Shown: positions 14,201-22,735 of the stretch, piece after piece
Layout of the letters: every line of letters begins with the position of its first letter
Position numbering within the stretch: position 1 is the stretch's first letter
Assembly: GCA_009363875.1 (NCBI GenBank)
Contig: CM018680.1
Span: 121,283,027-121,347,026 of the forward strand
Length of the DNA: 64,000 bases
Source: Mikania micrantha
Lineage: Eukaryota > Streptophyta > Magnoliopsida > Asterales > Asteraceae
Reading direction: 5' to 3'
Program-made: the position numbers and the translations under genes
Notes under the pieces: model-generated
What the model was told of the DNA's origin: nothing
Seen by the model: the letters and a program-made list of their open reading frames with translations, nothing else
The model's database searches: none

Positions 14201-15542
14201 CACTTGCATTACACGCTTCATGAGCAAAGAAAACTTGTTATTTGCTTAATGTGAAAATCTTGTTTTTGAGAAACATTTAACTGGTTATTTGAAGTAATTC
14301 AGGAGAAGCAGAGGCTATTTTGGCCAGAGCTCAAGCAACAAACAAAGGAATCGCTTTGGTTTCTCAAGCACTTAAAGAAAATGGAGGAGTTGAGGTAAGC
14401 TCTTATTGTCAAAATCATGCGGAAATGTCTTCAGTAGTATTTGGTTCTTTTTGGTATTTTCAAAGGAAACGAGGATTCTAAATAAAGGTAATTTGCTACT
14501 CTGGCATCTAAATTTTATATCGAATAGTGGGTGTTTTGTGTCAGAGGTTAGCTTGGGGTTTAGCCGAGAAATCATTCCTTTACTTGTAGTTGTCAAAGAC
14601 ACAACAAGTGTACAATCAAGCGCAGCGCAGTAAGTGCGCCTCGCCTGGATAGGTGCATTCTTGGGCACTCAGGCGTGTATTCTGGCCAAAAATCCAGTCA
14701 AATACAAGCTAAAAATCATCTGAATGGGTTTTAGCCTGCCTAAAACAATTGCACTAGTTCTAAACAAGCTTGGAGTCAATTGAAAACAAGCTAAACTAAC
14801 CCTAAACAAGCTCAAAACATGTTTAAGAATCCCTAAAATAGTATTTTTATACTATGCGCCTTCTTAGAAAAGCTTATTGCTTTCTAAGCGTCTTGCGACT
14901 AGGCTCTATGTGAGGCCTTTGCGCCTTGACAACCATGTTTTTACTAATCTCTTGTGATTCCCATCTGTTTTTCTTTGCTTGATGATTTTTGTTGTTATCC
15001 CTTGGTTTCGTATCTCGATTTCATGCATGATTAGAGATCATATTTACTTTCACTCATTGAAGCACCGGTTTTGCCTGTAGTGTCACATGGCATCTACAGT
15101 AATAAAGTAAAAGTAATATTATGCACATGATGTGCATTTGTATTGAAGCCGGAAGGTGGTTTGGGTTGTGGTTGCAGGCAGCAAGCTTGCGTGTTGCAGA
15201 ACAATACATCAACGCTTTTGGAAATGTGGCAAAGGAGGTGAGTTGATAATCCAATTTGAATTTGCATGTTTAATCATCTTTTCCTAAATGCTAGTTATAT
15301 TTTTGTGGTAGAGCACAACATTGTTACTCCCCATGAGTGCTTCAAACCCTGCCAGCATGATGGCTCAGGCTCTCAACATATACAAAAGCTTAATTGGTCA
15401 GGATCCTGGAAATAACCCTCTCCCTGACTCCACATCCCCTGCAGCAGATGCTAAGACTAGTGGAACTCCTACTGCTGCACACGAGATCCAATCTAGTCTA
15501 GGAGCCCCAGTTTTTTCCCTTCAAGGAAAAAGGAAGAATTGA
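2251..15542 (+). CDS. SLP: Stomatin-like protein (SLP/STOML2 type, SPFH/prohibitin-domain), 9 exons
   Basis: Exons with canonical splice sites are 2251-2438, 2513-2756, 2831-2980, 11977-12034, 12136-12228, 12954-13019, 14303-14394, 15178-15237 and 15312-15542. They total 1182 nt, or 393 residues plus TGA. Residues about 1-60 are rich in Arg and Ser with almost no acid, like a mitochondrial presequence. The SPFH/band-7 domain follows (PPPVNWGIRIVPEKKAFVIE, then FGKYAKTLEPGIHLLIPFVD). Next come QAEAERKKRAQILESEG and GEAEAILARAQAT, and the C-terminal signature ASLRVAEQYINAFGNVAKES with ASNPASMMAQAL. Family members scaffold inner mitochondrial membrane complexes; that role is inferred by homology. 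Intron 3 is about 9 kb through nested transposons. Exon 6 looks about 11 codons shorter than the homologues I recall, without breaking the frame. The ATG is the first in frame and begins the presequence. The symbol is a family name. Confidence 0.93.
3481..3668 (+). mobile_element. SINE (Au/TS-like), left part with target duplication
   Basis: The 16-bp duplication AAAGAGTCAACGAGAA lies at 3481-3496 and again at 11424-11439, bracketing everything between. The SINE body resumes at 11325. The right part reads CCTCTCTATTCC...GGGGTAAGG...CCCAGACCC...ACTGGGTAAG, which resembles the 3' region of plant Au/TS SINEs as I remember it. The left part ends GAGCCAGAGACTTCTTTGGA, which fits the segment just upstream in those elements. 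I did not see a clear tRNA-type B box in the 5' part, so the subfamily is unsure. The SINE was later split by the LTR element starting at 3669. Confidence 0.6.
3669..3950 (+). repeat. 5' LTR of the LARD-like element
   Basis: This 282-bp LTR runs from TGTTAGG to ACCCAACA. It contains TATATATACCC (about 3766-3776) as a likely TATA region. The PBS follows two bases after its end. Confidence 0.85.
4370..4431 (+). repeat. 31-bp tandem duplication
   Basis: Two adjacent copies of a 31-bp GC-rich unit (4370-4400 and 4401-4431) lie in the interior of the LARD-like element. The unit begins GCCGCTAATGCTGCC and ends GGGTTCCGGC. A more diverged half-copy precedes them (about 4341-4369). Confidence 0.85.
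6213..6389 (+). repeat. 3' LTR of the LARD-like element, first part
   Basis: This matches the first 177 bases of the 5' LTR and breaks at GTAGG (6385-6389), the target of the copia insertion. The LTR resumes at 11215. Confidence 0.85.
6390..6556 (-). repeat. 3' LTR of Copia-1
   Basis: This 167-bp LTR is the left one on the + strand. It is identical to the other LTR except for one base (CCAACC here, CCAAGC there). Confidence 0.95.
6558..10766 (-). CDS. Copia-1 Gag-Pol polyprotein, intact (1402 aa)
   Basis: The domains are in Ty1/copia order. A Gag region fills about residues 20-230, with a CCHC zinc knuckle CYNCDRMGHYANEC near 268. The protease site LDNGASNHM is near 340, with DNG where DTG or DSG is usual. 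The integrase HHCC finger (HARLGH...CEGC) lies near 470-510. The integrase catalytic residues are in LIHADLCGP, LRTDRGGEF and NGVVERR (about 535-635). RT carries YVDDLIITGS near 1080, and RNase H carries YSDSSHAP and DILTKAL. There is no stop or frameshift. The more natural start is the Met at residue 12 (MAEGRNN, codon at 10733), because the eleven residues before it look like leader. Integrase preceding RT separates copia from gypsy. The lineage was not assigned. Confidence 0.95.
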   Translation of the reverse strand: MKFVINLIQLMAEGRNNQVPAGDSLSFKIPMLTPTTYTSWAIKMEAIMDAQGVWDSIEPPATGIVDQKLSKKARAFIFQSLPEDVLMQVAGYKSAKEVWHALKNVYVGEERVKQAKIQTLDLEFETLSMEESDSIDQFAGKMGELVSRYRALGTTITNSKQVRRFLKACPERFLPIAAAIEQFADLDHMPLAELVGRLKAYEERIKPVTQSKKTAGQLLMTRSTGPGSSSSSESRGKGRGKGKYTRGNGKGSDDRTNNPKKDKRTVKCYNCDRMGHYANECRKPKKGDDHEVNLTQADVDQEPTLMMLQVKDIGLVNEEGVFPSQLVKNNDCPEKVQGWYLDNGASNHMSGERKFFTKLDEAVKGRVKFGDGSLVKIEGQGPVCFECKNGDHKVVSNVYYIPALKSNILSLGQLDEAGCKIHMESGFLWVYERDGKALMKVKKSQNRMYKIDLKVTMPRCLLASMNDESWLWHARLGHANFDALHQMSKKTMAIGIPTISKKSQLCEGCLIGKHKRQGFPKVSTFRTKKSLDLIHADLCGPLNPPTTTGIRYFMLLVDDHTRYMWVFMLKTKDQALGMFENFKNQVQVQTGQKVKALRTDRGGEFTSRNFEQLCSLEGINRYLTAPYSPQQNGVVERRNQTVMGMVRSMLKTMEMPLTFWAEAVRHSVYLINRLPTKALVNITPYQAMWKRKPNLKHLKVFGCKCYAKVPNVLINKLDDRSEPMVYLGTEPGSKAYRLFNPENGRIVVSTDVKFDENVPWKWALDQGGASSKDYTSFGFNLLQDNTQEPAEIHDDTTSATGLNGENEDQFQNFDQGSDYVSETDDNLSSMGQNDDLLQEDDAVPDSHYDDTPPKGFRNIGDVLDRTQVIEQVPFSRPVFDEHELLLNIEEPANFSEAKSKKEWRLAMDEEMTSIEKNKTWNLVDVPKGVKPIGLKWVYKLKKDASGNITRHKARLVVKGYVQKHGVDYDEVFAPVARLETVRLILAHAAVNDWKVHHLDVKTAFLNGELKEDVYVMQPEGYVKRGKENQAYKLVKALYGLKQAPRAWNVKLHETLLEFGFEMCLQEHALYKRVTKMGYLILGVYVDDLIITGSSIEAVNEFKALMKSKFEMTDLGLLSYYLGIEVVQDKEGIFINQAGYARRILKDQKMEDCNPTKVPMDAGLRLGKDEDQDLVDATRYRKVVGCLRYLTQTRPDLNYAVGICSRFMKEPRRTHWQAIKQVLRYVKGTLNHGIWFKKGGSDQLEGYSDSSHAPTKSDGKSTTGMIFYFADGPISWCSQKQDTVALSSCEAEFIAATSTACQAIWLKGVLEFLIAKKMGPVQLKVDNKSAIQLVKNPVFHGRSKHINIRYHFIREYVKKGVVNVVHIEGKEQKADILTKALQRIKFAELKALIGVGDLKELRG
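11029..11040 (-). other. Copia-1 primer binding site
   Basis: TGGTATCAGAGC on the - strand, two bases inside the 5' LTR. It is complementary to the 3' end of initiator-Met tRNA, the usual primer of plant copia elements. Confidence 0.85.
11043..11209 (-). repeat. 5' LTR of Copia-1
   Basis: This 167-bp LTR is the 5' LTR for the - strand element. The target duplication GTAGG follows at 11210-11214. Confidence 0.95.
11215..11319 (+). repeat. 3' LTR of the LARD-like element, second part
   Basis: This continues the LTR interrupted at 6389. With the first part it gives 282 bases, the same length as the 5' LTR. It ends ACCCAACA. Confidence 0.85.
11325..11439 (+). mobile_element. SINE (Au/TS-like), right part with target duplication
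   Basis: This is the 3' part of the SINE whose left part ends at 3668. It is followed by the second copy of the 16-bp duplication AAAGAGTCAACGAGAA (11424-11439). Confidence 0.6.
13222..13990. mobile_element. MITE-like element with terminal inverted repeats, in SLP intron 6
   Basis: The left end TGTTGTCAAAAGCCATAAGG and the right end, read on the other strand (TGTTGTCAAAGGCGATAGGC), form a terminal inverted repeat of at least 20 bases with a few mismatches. The core is about 770 bp, AT-rich and non-coding. Ends of the type GTTGTCAA(A)GGCGC are familiar from small plant transposons. No clean target duplication was found, so the superfamily is left open. Confidence 0.6.
14589..14933. mobile_element. 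Second, shorter MITE-like element of the same type, in SLP intron 7
   Basis: The left end GTTGTCAAAGACAC and the right end, on the other strand (GTTGTCAAGGCGCAAAGG), are inverted relatives of each other and of the ends at 13222-13990. The interior has GTGCGCCTCGCC near the left and GCGACTAGGC near the right, like the larger element. It is about 345 bp and non-coding. Confidence 0.5.
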
Positions 15543-17183
15543 AGATACCATTGACATTTAATTACTGAGGAAATTGTTTTACTTGTACTCAGCTTTAATC
15601 ACCGAAGGTTACTTGGTAAAAACATTAAGTCTTGTTTCTTTTTGCATATAGTTAGTCCTATAGGCAATTCCACAATTGGATTGAATGATGCTATTGTGAT
15701 TTTCCTGGGTCTTCTGAGAATAATAGACGGGATTATAAAGGAATGTATATTATATACATACAGGGTTTAAAAATGAATGGAATATTTATTGTTAAAAAGG
15801 ATTCTCAAAGACGGCCAAGAAAGACAATCCAAGGAGAGTCAGCCAAATAATGTGGACCAATAGAAAGAATTGCCTGCTGTTTCCATGGAAAATTCTAGGT
15901 TGGTGACGAACATGCGCCATCTGCACCATCGTTGATGGGAGTAGCTCGCTTGGCCAAGTCGGGCAGAGTGAGGTGGTAGCTTGAGAAAATCTGGATTAGA
16001 TCTTGATACCAAGCAATCAAATGACAAAAGTCTCAATAACCGAATGATTTGGTATTCAAAAGCTTAAAGCCTTGCAATAGTTTATCACTGATTCAAAAAC
16101 AATCTAACAAACCTTGAAATCCACTTACATAAAAAATATAAAAAAATAGATTAACAGTGAAACTATATCTAAACAACATATGTAAAATAAATAAATAATA
16201 ATGATAACTATAAAAGAAAATATTTGAATTCAAATTATAAATAATCGTTAACTTGGATCTCATTGACCATTTCTTAGTTTGTTACTTGCATGGCAAAATC
16301 CATGAAAATGCAAAACTGTAAATGATGGTGAAAGAGGACATCGATAGGAGGATATGATCGTAAGCATTGTATTTCTATTTTCTTCTTTATTTGCTTTTAT
16401 TATTAAAAGCTAGAGTTAATTACATGGTAATTTTATGGTTTGGGCATTATGTTTTTAAAAGCAAGCAGGTTTAGATTTGTCCTTTCAATTTTGTTATTTA
16501 TAATGAAATAACTAAAGTATTTTTTTACTGCTAAAATGATCATTTATTTAATTAATTTCATTTCAATAAAAGTGTAAGTAACTCTACAATTGTATATACC
16601 TTAATTTCGGTGACCAATCATGTTATTTTCTAGTCATATTTTTTATTATATTAAGTATGATTGTTTACACTAAAAAACATAAATGCGGACTTGCCCTGTT
16701 TGTTGGAGCTTAGAGCTTTTAAAATAGGGATCTTGAGTTCGACCCTTGGGTTGTTCATGTATTTCTTTTTTCATTTTTTTATTACTATTTTCTTTTTCTT
16801 TTTTGTATTTTTTTCATTTAATCTTTCTTATTGTACGGTTAGGTGCTTTCTTTTAGTTTTTTCTTATATTATTATATGAGATAAATTTTATTAAATATTT
16901 TATATCGTAACATACGACGTATTTTATTAGTGTTTTACGTATGTTTACAATTGATTATTATCGCGCTCCATCTTTCAACCTTCAACGTGGTTTTGACTCG
17001 AATTTTTTTAATTTTTTTCTTATATTATATTATAGTTTTATGTCAGAACATACAACATGTTTTATTATTTTTAAATACGTTGGAATATATAACGTATTTT
17101 ATTATTTTTTAATGATAAAGGAATCAAGTAAGAGTACGTGAACCTGATCAAAAACAATCACTTAGTGCCTGGGAAATCATCAT
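15543..17183. other. SLP 3' region and AT-rich intergenic DNA with transposon scraps
   Basis: The first 200-300 bases are the probable SLP 3' UTR. Around 15990-16015 the - strand reads GCTTGGTATCAAGATC, like a decayed initiator-Met PBS, so an old antisense LTR relic may lie here. At about 16690-16760 the text GAGTTCGACCC resembles a tRNA B box and may be a SINE scrap. From about 16905 to 17110 an ACGTATTTTATTA-like phrase recurs three times. No gene was recognised. Confidence 0.45.
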
Positions 17184-17188
17184 CATAC

Positions 17189-17609
17189 TGTTAGAATAAA
17201 TTATATTTAATATATGGCCCTCATGATTATTTATCTAATTGATCAATTAAATTAAATACCCATTTAGATAGGTAATTATATGATGGACGTAATTACCCTT
17301 ACTATCCTAATTAGGGTTTCCCCTTGGGTGTATATAATGGAGGCTAAGGCTCCTAATCTAGGTTACACAACATCACAAACGAACTCTCCTCATCCTTAGA
17401 GAATTCGTAACCTACAACCGAGCTCCCTCCCTCATCTCATTCCATCCTCACGATACACCCTAAACGGGAACCCGGTCAAGATCATCGTCTCAGGAATCAT
17501 GTCTGGAATCAACAACACGTTCACTGGATTCACAGGTTTCATCTAATCTCTATCTCATTTATATTTACATGTTCATCTCTATATCTAAACCAAAGGAATC
17601 GATCCAACA
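17189..17609 (+). repeat. 5' LTR of Copia-2
   Basis: This 421-bp LTR runs from TGTTAGAATAAATT to GATCCAACA. GTGTATATAATGG (about 17329-17341) is a plausible TATA region. Confidence 0.93.
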
Positions 17610-17799
17610 TGTGGCATCAGAGAAATATGTTGCTTAATCGATTCCTAATCGCGAAATTGACTAAAAATCCAAAAACGTTTCGAAAAACGAGTACGAATAC
17701 TGGTCGTTTTTCAGAAAAACCTTAAAACTGGTTCGTTTTTCGTAAAAACGTGAATCTGGTGCGTTTTTCGTAAACCTAAAAATTTTCGGACTTAAACGT

Positions 17800-18245
17800 A
17801 TTCGAAATTAGCATACACGTTTTAAGAGTACTCGAAATTTGGTGTACTCGAATTTTATGCACTCGAAATTTTGAGTATTCGAAATTTATTATACTCGAAA
17901 TTTGAGTATTCGAAATTTAACTTACTCGAAATTATTTTTTAAACTTAGTGTACTCGAAATTTTGGAGTTCACGAAATTTTAGTGTACTCGAAATTTTAAG
18001 CTCACGAAATTTTTAACAGTACTCGAAATTCTTAAGTTCACGAAATAAGGTACTCGAAAAACTGTACTCGAAAATCTAAGAGTACTCGAAATCTAAATGT
18101 ACTCGAAAAACTGAAATTACTCGAAATTTTCGAGTACATAACCATTTTCGAGTACAATAACCATTTTCGAGTACATAACAATTTTCGAATACGTAACTAT
18201 TTTCGAGAACATTACTAACTTCGTGAACAGTAAATTTCGTGTACG
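17800..18245. repeat. Degenerate TACTCGAAATT array with an inverted second half
   Basis: A short motif close to GTACTCGAAATTTT recurs roughly twenty times in the Copia-2 leader. From about 18120 the same motif runs in the opposite sense (TTTTCGAGTACATAACCA, repeated). The two halves could therefore pair as a long imperfect hairpin in the RNA. Confidence 0.8.
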
Positions 18246-18335
18246 AACACTTAACCAATAGTTTTGTTAAAACCTTAAACTATTATGTTTTACAAAACCT
18301 CAATATACAAAAATCAGCTTAAACTCAGTAACAAG

Positions 18336-18572
18336 TGTTTCACTTCTGCCCAAAGGTGATGTGTTACATCTTATTATTTGAGTCTTATTAAGCATCGTCA
18401 ATTACTTGTGTGTATCCTTAAACATTAGATATTCACATGACATCATTTTGCCTTAAAAGCATGTATGTTTCACTTCTGCCCAAAGGTGATGTGTTACATA
18501 TATGTTTGCAAACTTAACATGTGCATAATGCTTATAAATGTCTCACTTCTGCCCAAAGGTGATGTGTTACAT
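18336..18572 (+). repeat. Three copies of a 34-bp leader repeat
   Basis: Nearly identical 34-bp units at 18336-18369, 18466-18499 and 18539-18572 carry CACTTCTGCCCAAAGGTGAT followed by GTGTTACAT. The only difference seen is TGTTTC against TGTCTC in the third. They lie in the untranslated leader of Copia-2. Confidence 0.85.
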
Positions 18573-18737
18573 TCCTAATGCACATTTTACTTTCTAACTA
18601 AATTGTTCCTAATGCTTAAATGAATGGTTATTAACCAAAGTGAAACCCATTTGTTTAAGTAGAATCTAATCTAGTCTATTAATTTGATGTTATAGTAGAC
18701 TCTTTATCACAGCTTCATTACTATAATGGTCCTTATA

Positions 18738-21700
18738 TGTAACATCAGTGCCGGAACCGTCACCGGAACAGTGATCGTAACAGTGCATGAACAGTAATCA
18801 GGTACAATTTTCATATAATTCAGTGTATTTCATGTTCATATCAAACATCAGTATCATTTCATGCTAACAAAACAGTGAATTCACAGCCATTTCAGAGAAA
18901 TCAGTTCAGAACAATGACTCTTGAGTCAGATAATTATCTGGCAACACAGAATCATCATGTGATTTATTTGCTAGGATTTTATTATGTATAAACGTATGTG
19001 AGGCCTTACAGGACAAAACAACACGAATATCGTTAAGTGAATGCTAAACCGACAGATTATTCGTATAGGTGACGATCTGTACGAATAAACCTGAAAGTTT
19101 AACGTTCTGAATGATATTCAATAATTAGAAAACAAGGTTGAAAAGTGTAGTTATCGTCGTATTTGATTCGAACAAATACGCGCGATGACCGCGCGATTCG
19201 ATTTAAACGTTAAATAAATATTTTGAAATTTTAATAATTAAAAGATATTTAGTTAATTTATTAGGAATTACAACCTAAAATAATTTAGTTGATTCTATTT
19301 TAAAACCGAGTCGTTTCGTACGAAAACGACGCGAAAACGCGAAACCACGCGAAACCGAACGAACCCGAACGAACCCGGTATTATTTCCCACATTTATTGT
19401 GGCATTTAATGCCACAACAACCACAACCACCAGCCATCTCCTTCATTCACGTTCAACCTCTCTCTCTCTAAACCTTCACAAGGGTTTTCAACTTCTCTCT
19501 AAGATCTTGAGCTTGATTTTCAACCATTTCTTGTAATTTTGGTGTCTAAATCACCACAATCATTAGTAGAACACAAAAGTACAACGGATCTAAGCTTTTA
19601 TCCAGCCAAATCGAGGTAAATCTCAAGTTTTATGTTCGGTTTGGGGTTTGAAAACCCTAACTTCGAACCACCTTCATGTAACCGGTTTAAACCCTTTCGA
19701 ACCCTAAGAAGCACACCACAACACCTTAGAATGAAGTAGGAACAAGAGATACACCATTGGACGAGCTTAACTCTCGGCTTTTGGTGGCTGCATCTGAGTA
19801 AACTCGAACGGCCGAATGGGCCTTCAGTAGGTTGCCGAATGACCCACAGGTCGAATGACTCACTCTCCGTTCGCCGAATGACCCTAGCTGATCTCATTTC
19901 CTCTTTCGCCGAATGAGCAGGTCCAGAAGCCATCTCATTCGCCAATAGTCATTCGACAATCTCTCATTCGGTCTAGGTTCATACGCTCAAAGTCCATTCG
20001 ACCAAGGCCCATTCGTCCCCATGCCCCTTTCGGCTAAGTCTCATTCGGTTGAGACTATTCGGCAAAACCCCCTTCAGTCGGGCACTCCCTATTCGGCCAA
20101 TACTTCTTTCGACTTAAACTCATTTGTCATGGCAAGATTTGAATCGGAATTGGTTTCCTTGTGCATGGGATGCATGGGAGGGGTACGTGGGGTATGCACG
20201 GGAGTTAATCACGTGGAATTATGCATGCATGGGAATAAATGGTGTGTGTGCATGAGGGTGCATGCATGGGTTGAGTAAGTGGGTGAGCTAGGATTTCCCA
20301 TATATAGGTACATGGGGAAAAACACATACAAGGCTACATGGATCAAAATGTTAATATGGAACATCAAGTGTTGATTTAATTATTAATCTTTAAACCTTAA
20401 GATGTTCTATAAAACATGTGACTAACCTAGATGGTATGTAAACTATCAAGGATAGTTAATCAAGGAACTAACAAGGAAATCGTTTAAAGATCAGAGTTAA
20501 ATACTGGGCCCAAGGGTGGCCCAATGGGTTTAATATAAGCCCATCAAGTCTAATTACACTTTTCTTAAATTAATTATGATTTTCAGAAATTAAATTATAA
20601 CCTTATTAAAATAATTAAATGACTTTCATAAATAAATGTTTAACTTAAATTGAACTAAATAATTTCTAATCAAAAGGTTTATTTAAAACGAGTTAACTTA
20701 AAACTATTTTAGGCAAAGATTGATAATTACTAATGTGGGTTAAAGGGTTTACAATTGGGTAATATGTTAGATTGATTAGAAAGAGTCATAGAAATACACT
20801 AGTAAATTAGGACACTTAGTTGCACACCGAGACCAAACCCTAGACACGACGATTATCGTATATACTTATCGTATTCGAAATCTTTTAAAACAACTCAGGA
20901 ACCGAAGATACATAAGCAACAACAACGAGCGCGCATTTGTGGTAATTCAATACAAAGCAGCACAGGTGAGTTCATTGCCCCTTTTCTAAACATTTTTGTT
21001 TTAAAACGCGGGGCTGAGAAGCATGCGTAAACTGTTTTATTTAAACTGTTTATTTAAATGCTTTTATTTTATTATATGTTTTACATATATATGTTAATTG
21101 ATACTCCTAGACTCCTGTCTAGGAAATTATTAAACAAGCTCAAGTTATCAATTGAATTTAAGTACTCTTTTGAGTAATACCTTAAATCTAAATTCTAAAT
21201 CAACCCTTAGTCCATCAAGTTCAAATTCAAGAATCTAAACTCAAAGTGAAATCAAAAGAACAAGATCAATAAATCATATTCAAGGGAATCATAACTCAGT
21301 GTGTGATCTGAGGCCCAAGAATCATAAATCAAATCAATTATCATTCAAAATCATGGGAACTCAAAGAATCAAGAATCAAGAGACTCAAGAGATCAGAAAT
21401 CATAAATGTGTGTGACTCATGGAAATAATGAAATCATTATGATCTAATGAACTCATTAATACTCAAGTCATGGTGGATGTCAGTTGTATATGGAATCAAG
21501 ATCACGTGTAACACACATATAAAGTCCCTTCAGGTATAGAAGACTCTTGTAGTCAGGCTATACGGGCAACAACGTGAACAATCATTGAAATCAATATCAA
21601 AATCATGAGAATCAAGAGATCAAGAATCAAAGGATATCCATAAAGTCCCCGCATGTACAGAAGACCTTTGGGTCAAGCTGTAAGGGCAAATCATTAAAAT

Positions 21701-22576
21701 CCCGTCACGCCCAGGTATACTCCTTGTGAGTTATGCCTGGTATGGGTCACGTGTGAGAGGTTACAACTTGGACAACCACCAACAACTAAGTCTAACTGAT
21801 TGAGTAAAATTACACTCAATCATCATGTCTTAGTTGCATTTAAATGTTTTATTTAATTATTTAATTAAATATTTGACATTTCGCTATTATCACCGATGTT
21901 TGGAAAATCATTCATCTATGAGAAACTCAAGAGATTCAAAGTCAAATCAGGTTTCATTATCATAATTCAAATCAGAAGTGTTGGGTAAAAATGCTTAATT
22001 ATCATTAACGACAGTGTCATATGCATATTAGTATGTGGTGGGATGGTGGCTAGGGCTTGTCCCTTACATATGCCCTATATATAAGCATACCGATGTGGAT
22101 GTTACATGTGGAGTTAATGAGGTTAGGGTCTTTACCGAAGGAGGTTTTCAAATCATTTTCAAATCATAAGACTATATGAACTCACCAACCATGTGTTGAC
22201 TTTATTTTTGCATGACTTCTCAGGTGACGAACAGGTCAACTAAGGAGTTATTCCTTTTTGGATTAGGACTTCAGATAGAAGACTTAACTTTTGGACCTGC
22301 ATTATTTTTGAAGACATCATTATGCAAATTATTTTGTACATCTTGTGTAAATACAAGATAGAAATATATGATGTTTATAGTAGATTTACATTGTTAAATT
22401 ATAAACAATACTGATGTAATTTAACTTTGTAATTCTATTATATGTAGCATTTCTCATTTGTATCATGTGCAATGTAAACAATCTGATCATCACGATTATC
22501 ACTCACGATATCGCGCCCCGAGAACTTTCCGCCCGACGGGACAACCGATCCTATCCCGCCGGCTCGGGGTGTGACA
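18738..22576 (+). repeat. Gypsy family A, first LTR (3.84 kb)
   Basis: It begins TGTAACATCAGTGCC at the junction with Copia-2 and ends CTCGGGGTGTGACA. Near 20297-20305 lies TATATAGG, a likely TATA box. A cluster of CGAATG/CATTCG motifs sits upstream of it (19800-20060). A perfect splice-donor-like CAG|GTGAGT is at 20966, and CTTCTCAG|GTGA at 22223 could be its acceptor. The second LTR (27458-28238 plus 39482-42550) has an extra 11 bases after GCGAAAACG and otherwise matches wherever compared. Confidence 0.9.
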
Positions 22577-22579
22577 GAT

Positions 22580-22592
22580 TGGTATCAGAGCC
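22580..22592 (+). other. Gypsy A primer binding site
   Basis: TGGTATCAGAGCC lies three bases after the LTR end and is complementary to initiator-Met tRNA. The same site recurs at about 42554-42566. Confidence 0.85.
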
Positions 22593-22735
22593 ATGGTTAT
22601 AGAGAAATATAGGTCATTTGTTTAAACGGTTTGGCCTAGACTATAACCTAGGGACCCTGCATGTAGAGAACATAGGATTTAAGACTTATTGCATATTGTC
22701 TTCTGCATTCGATCATTGCACTAACCAATATTCAT

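Noticed and set aside
18076..18258. 60-codon - strand frame with repeated YVLEN-type phrases
   Set aside because: It is produced by the TACTCGAAATT/TTTTCGAGTA array in the Copia-2 leader.
19598..20278. Open frames of 85-115 codons in the gypsy A LTR, repeated at 39572-40252
   Set aside because: They are identical because the LTR is duplicated. There is no domain or start context, and they overlap the CGAATG motif cluster.
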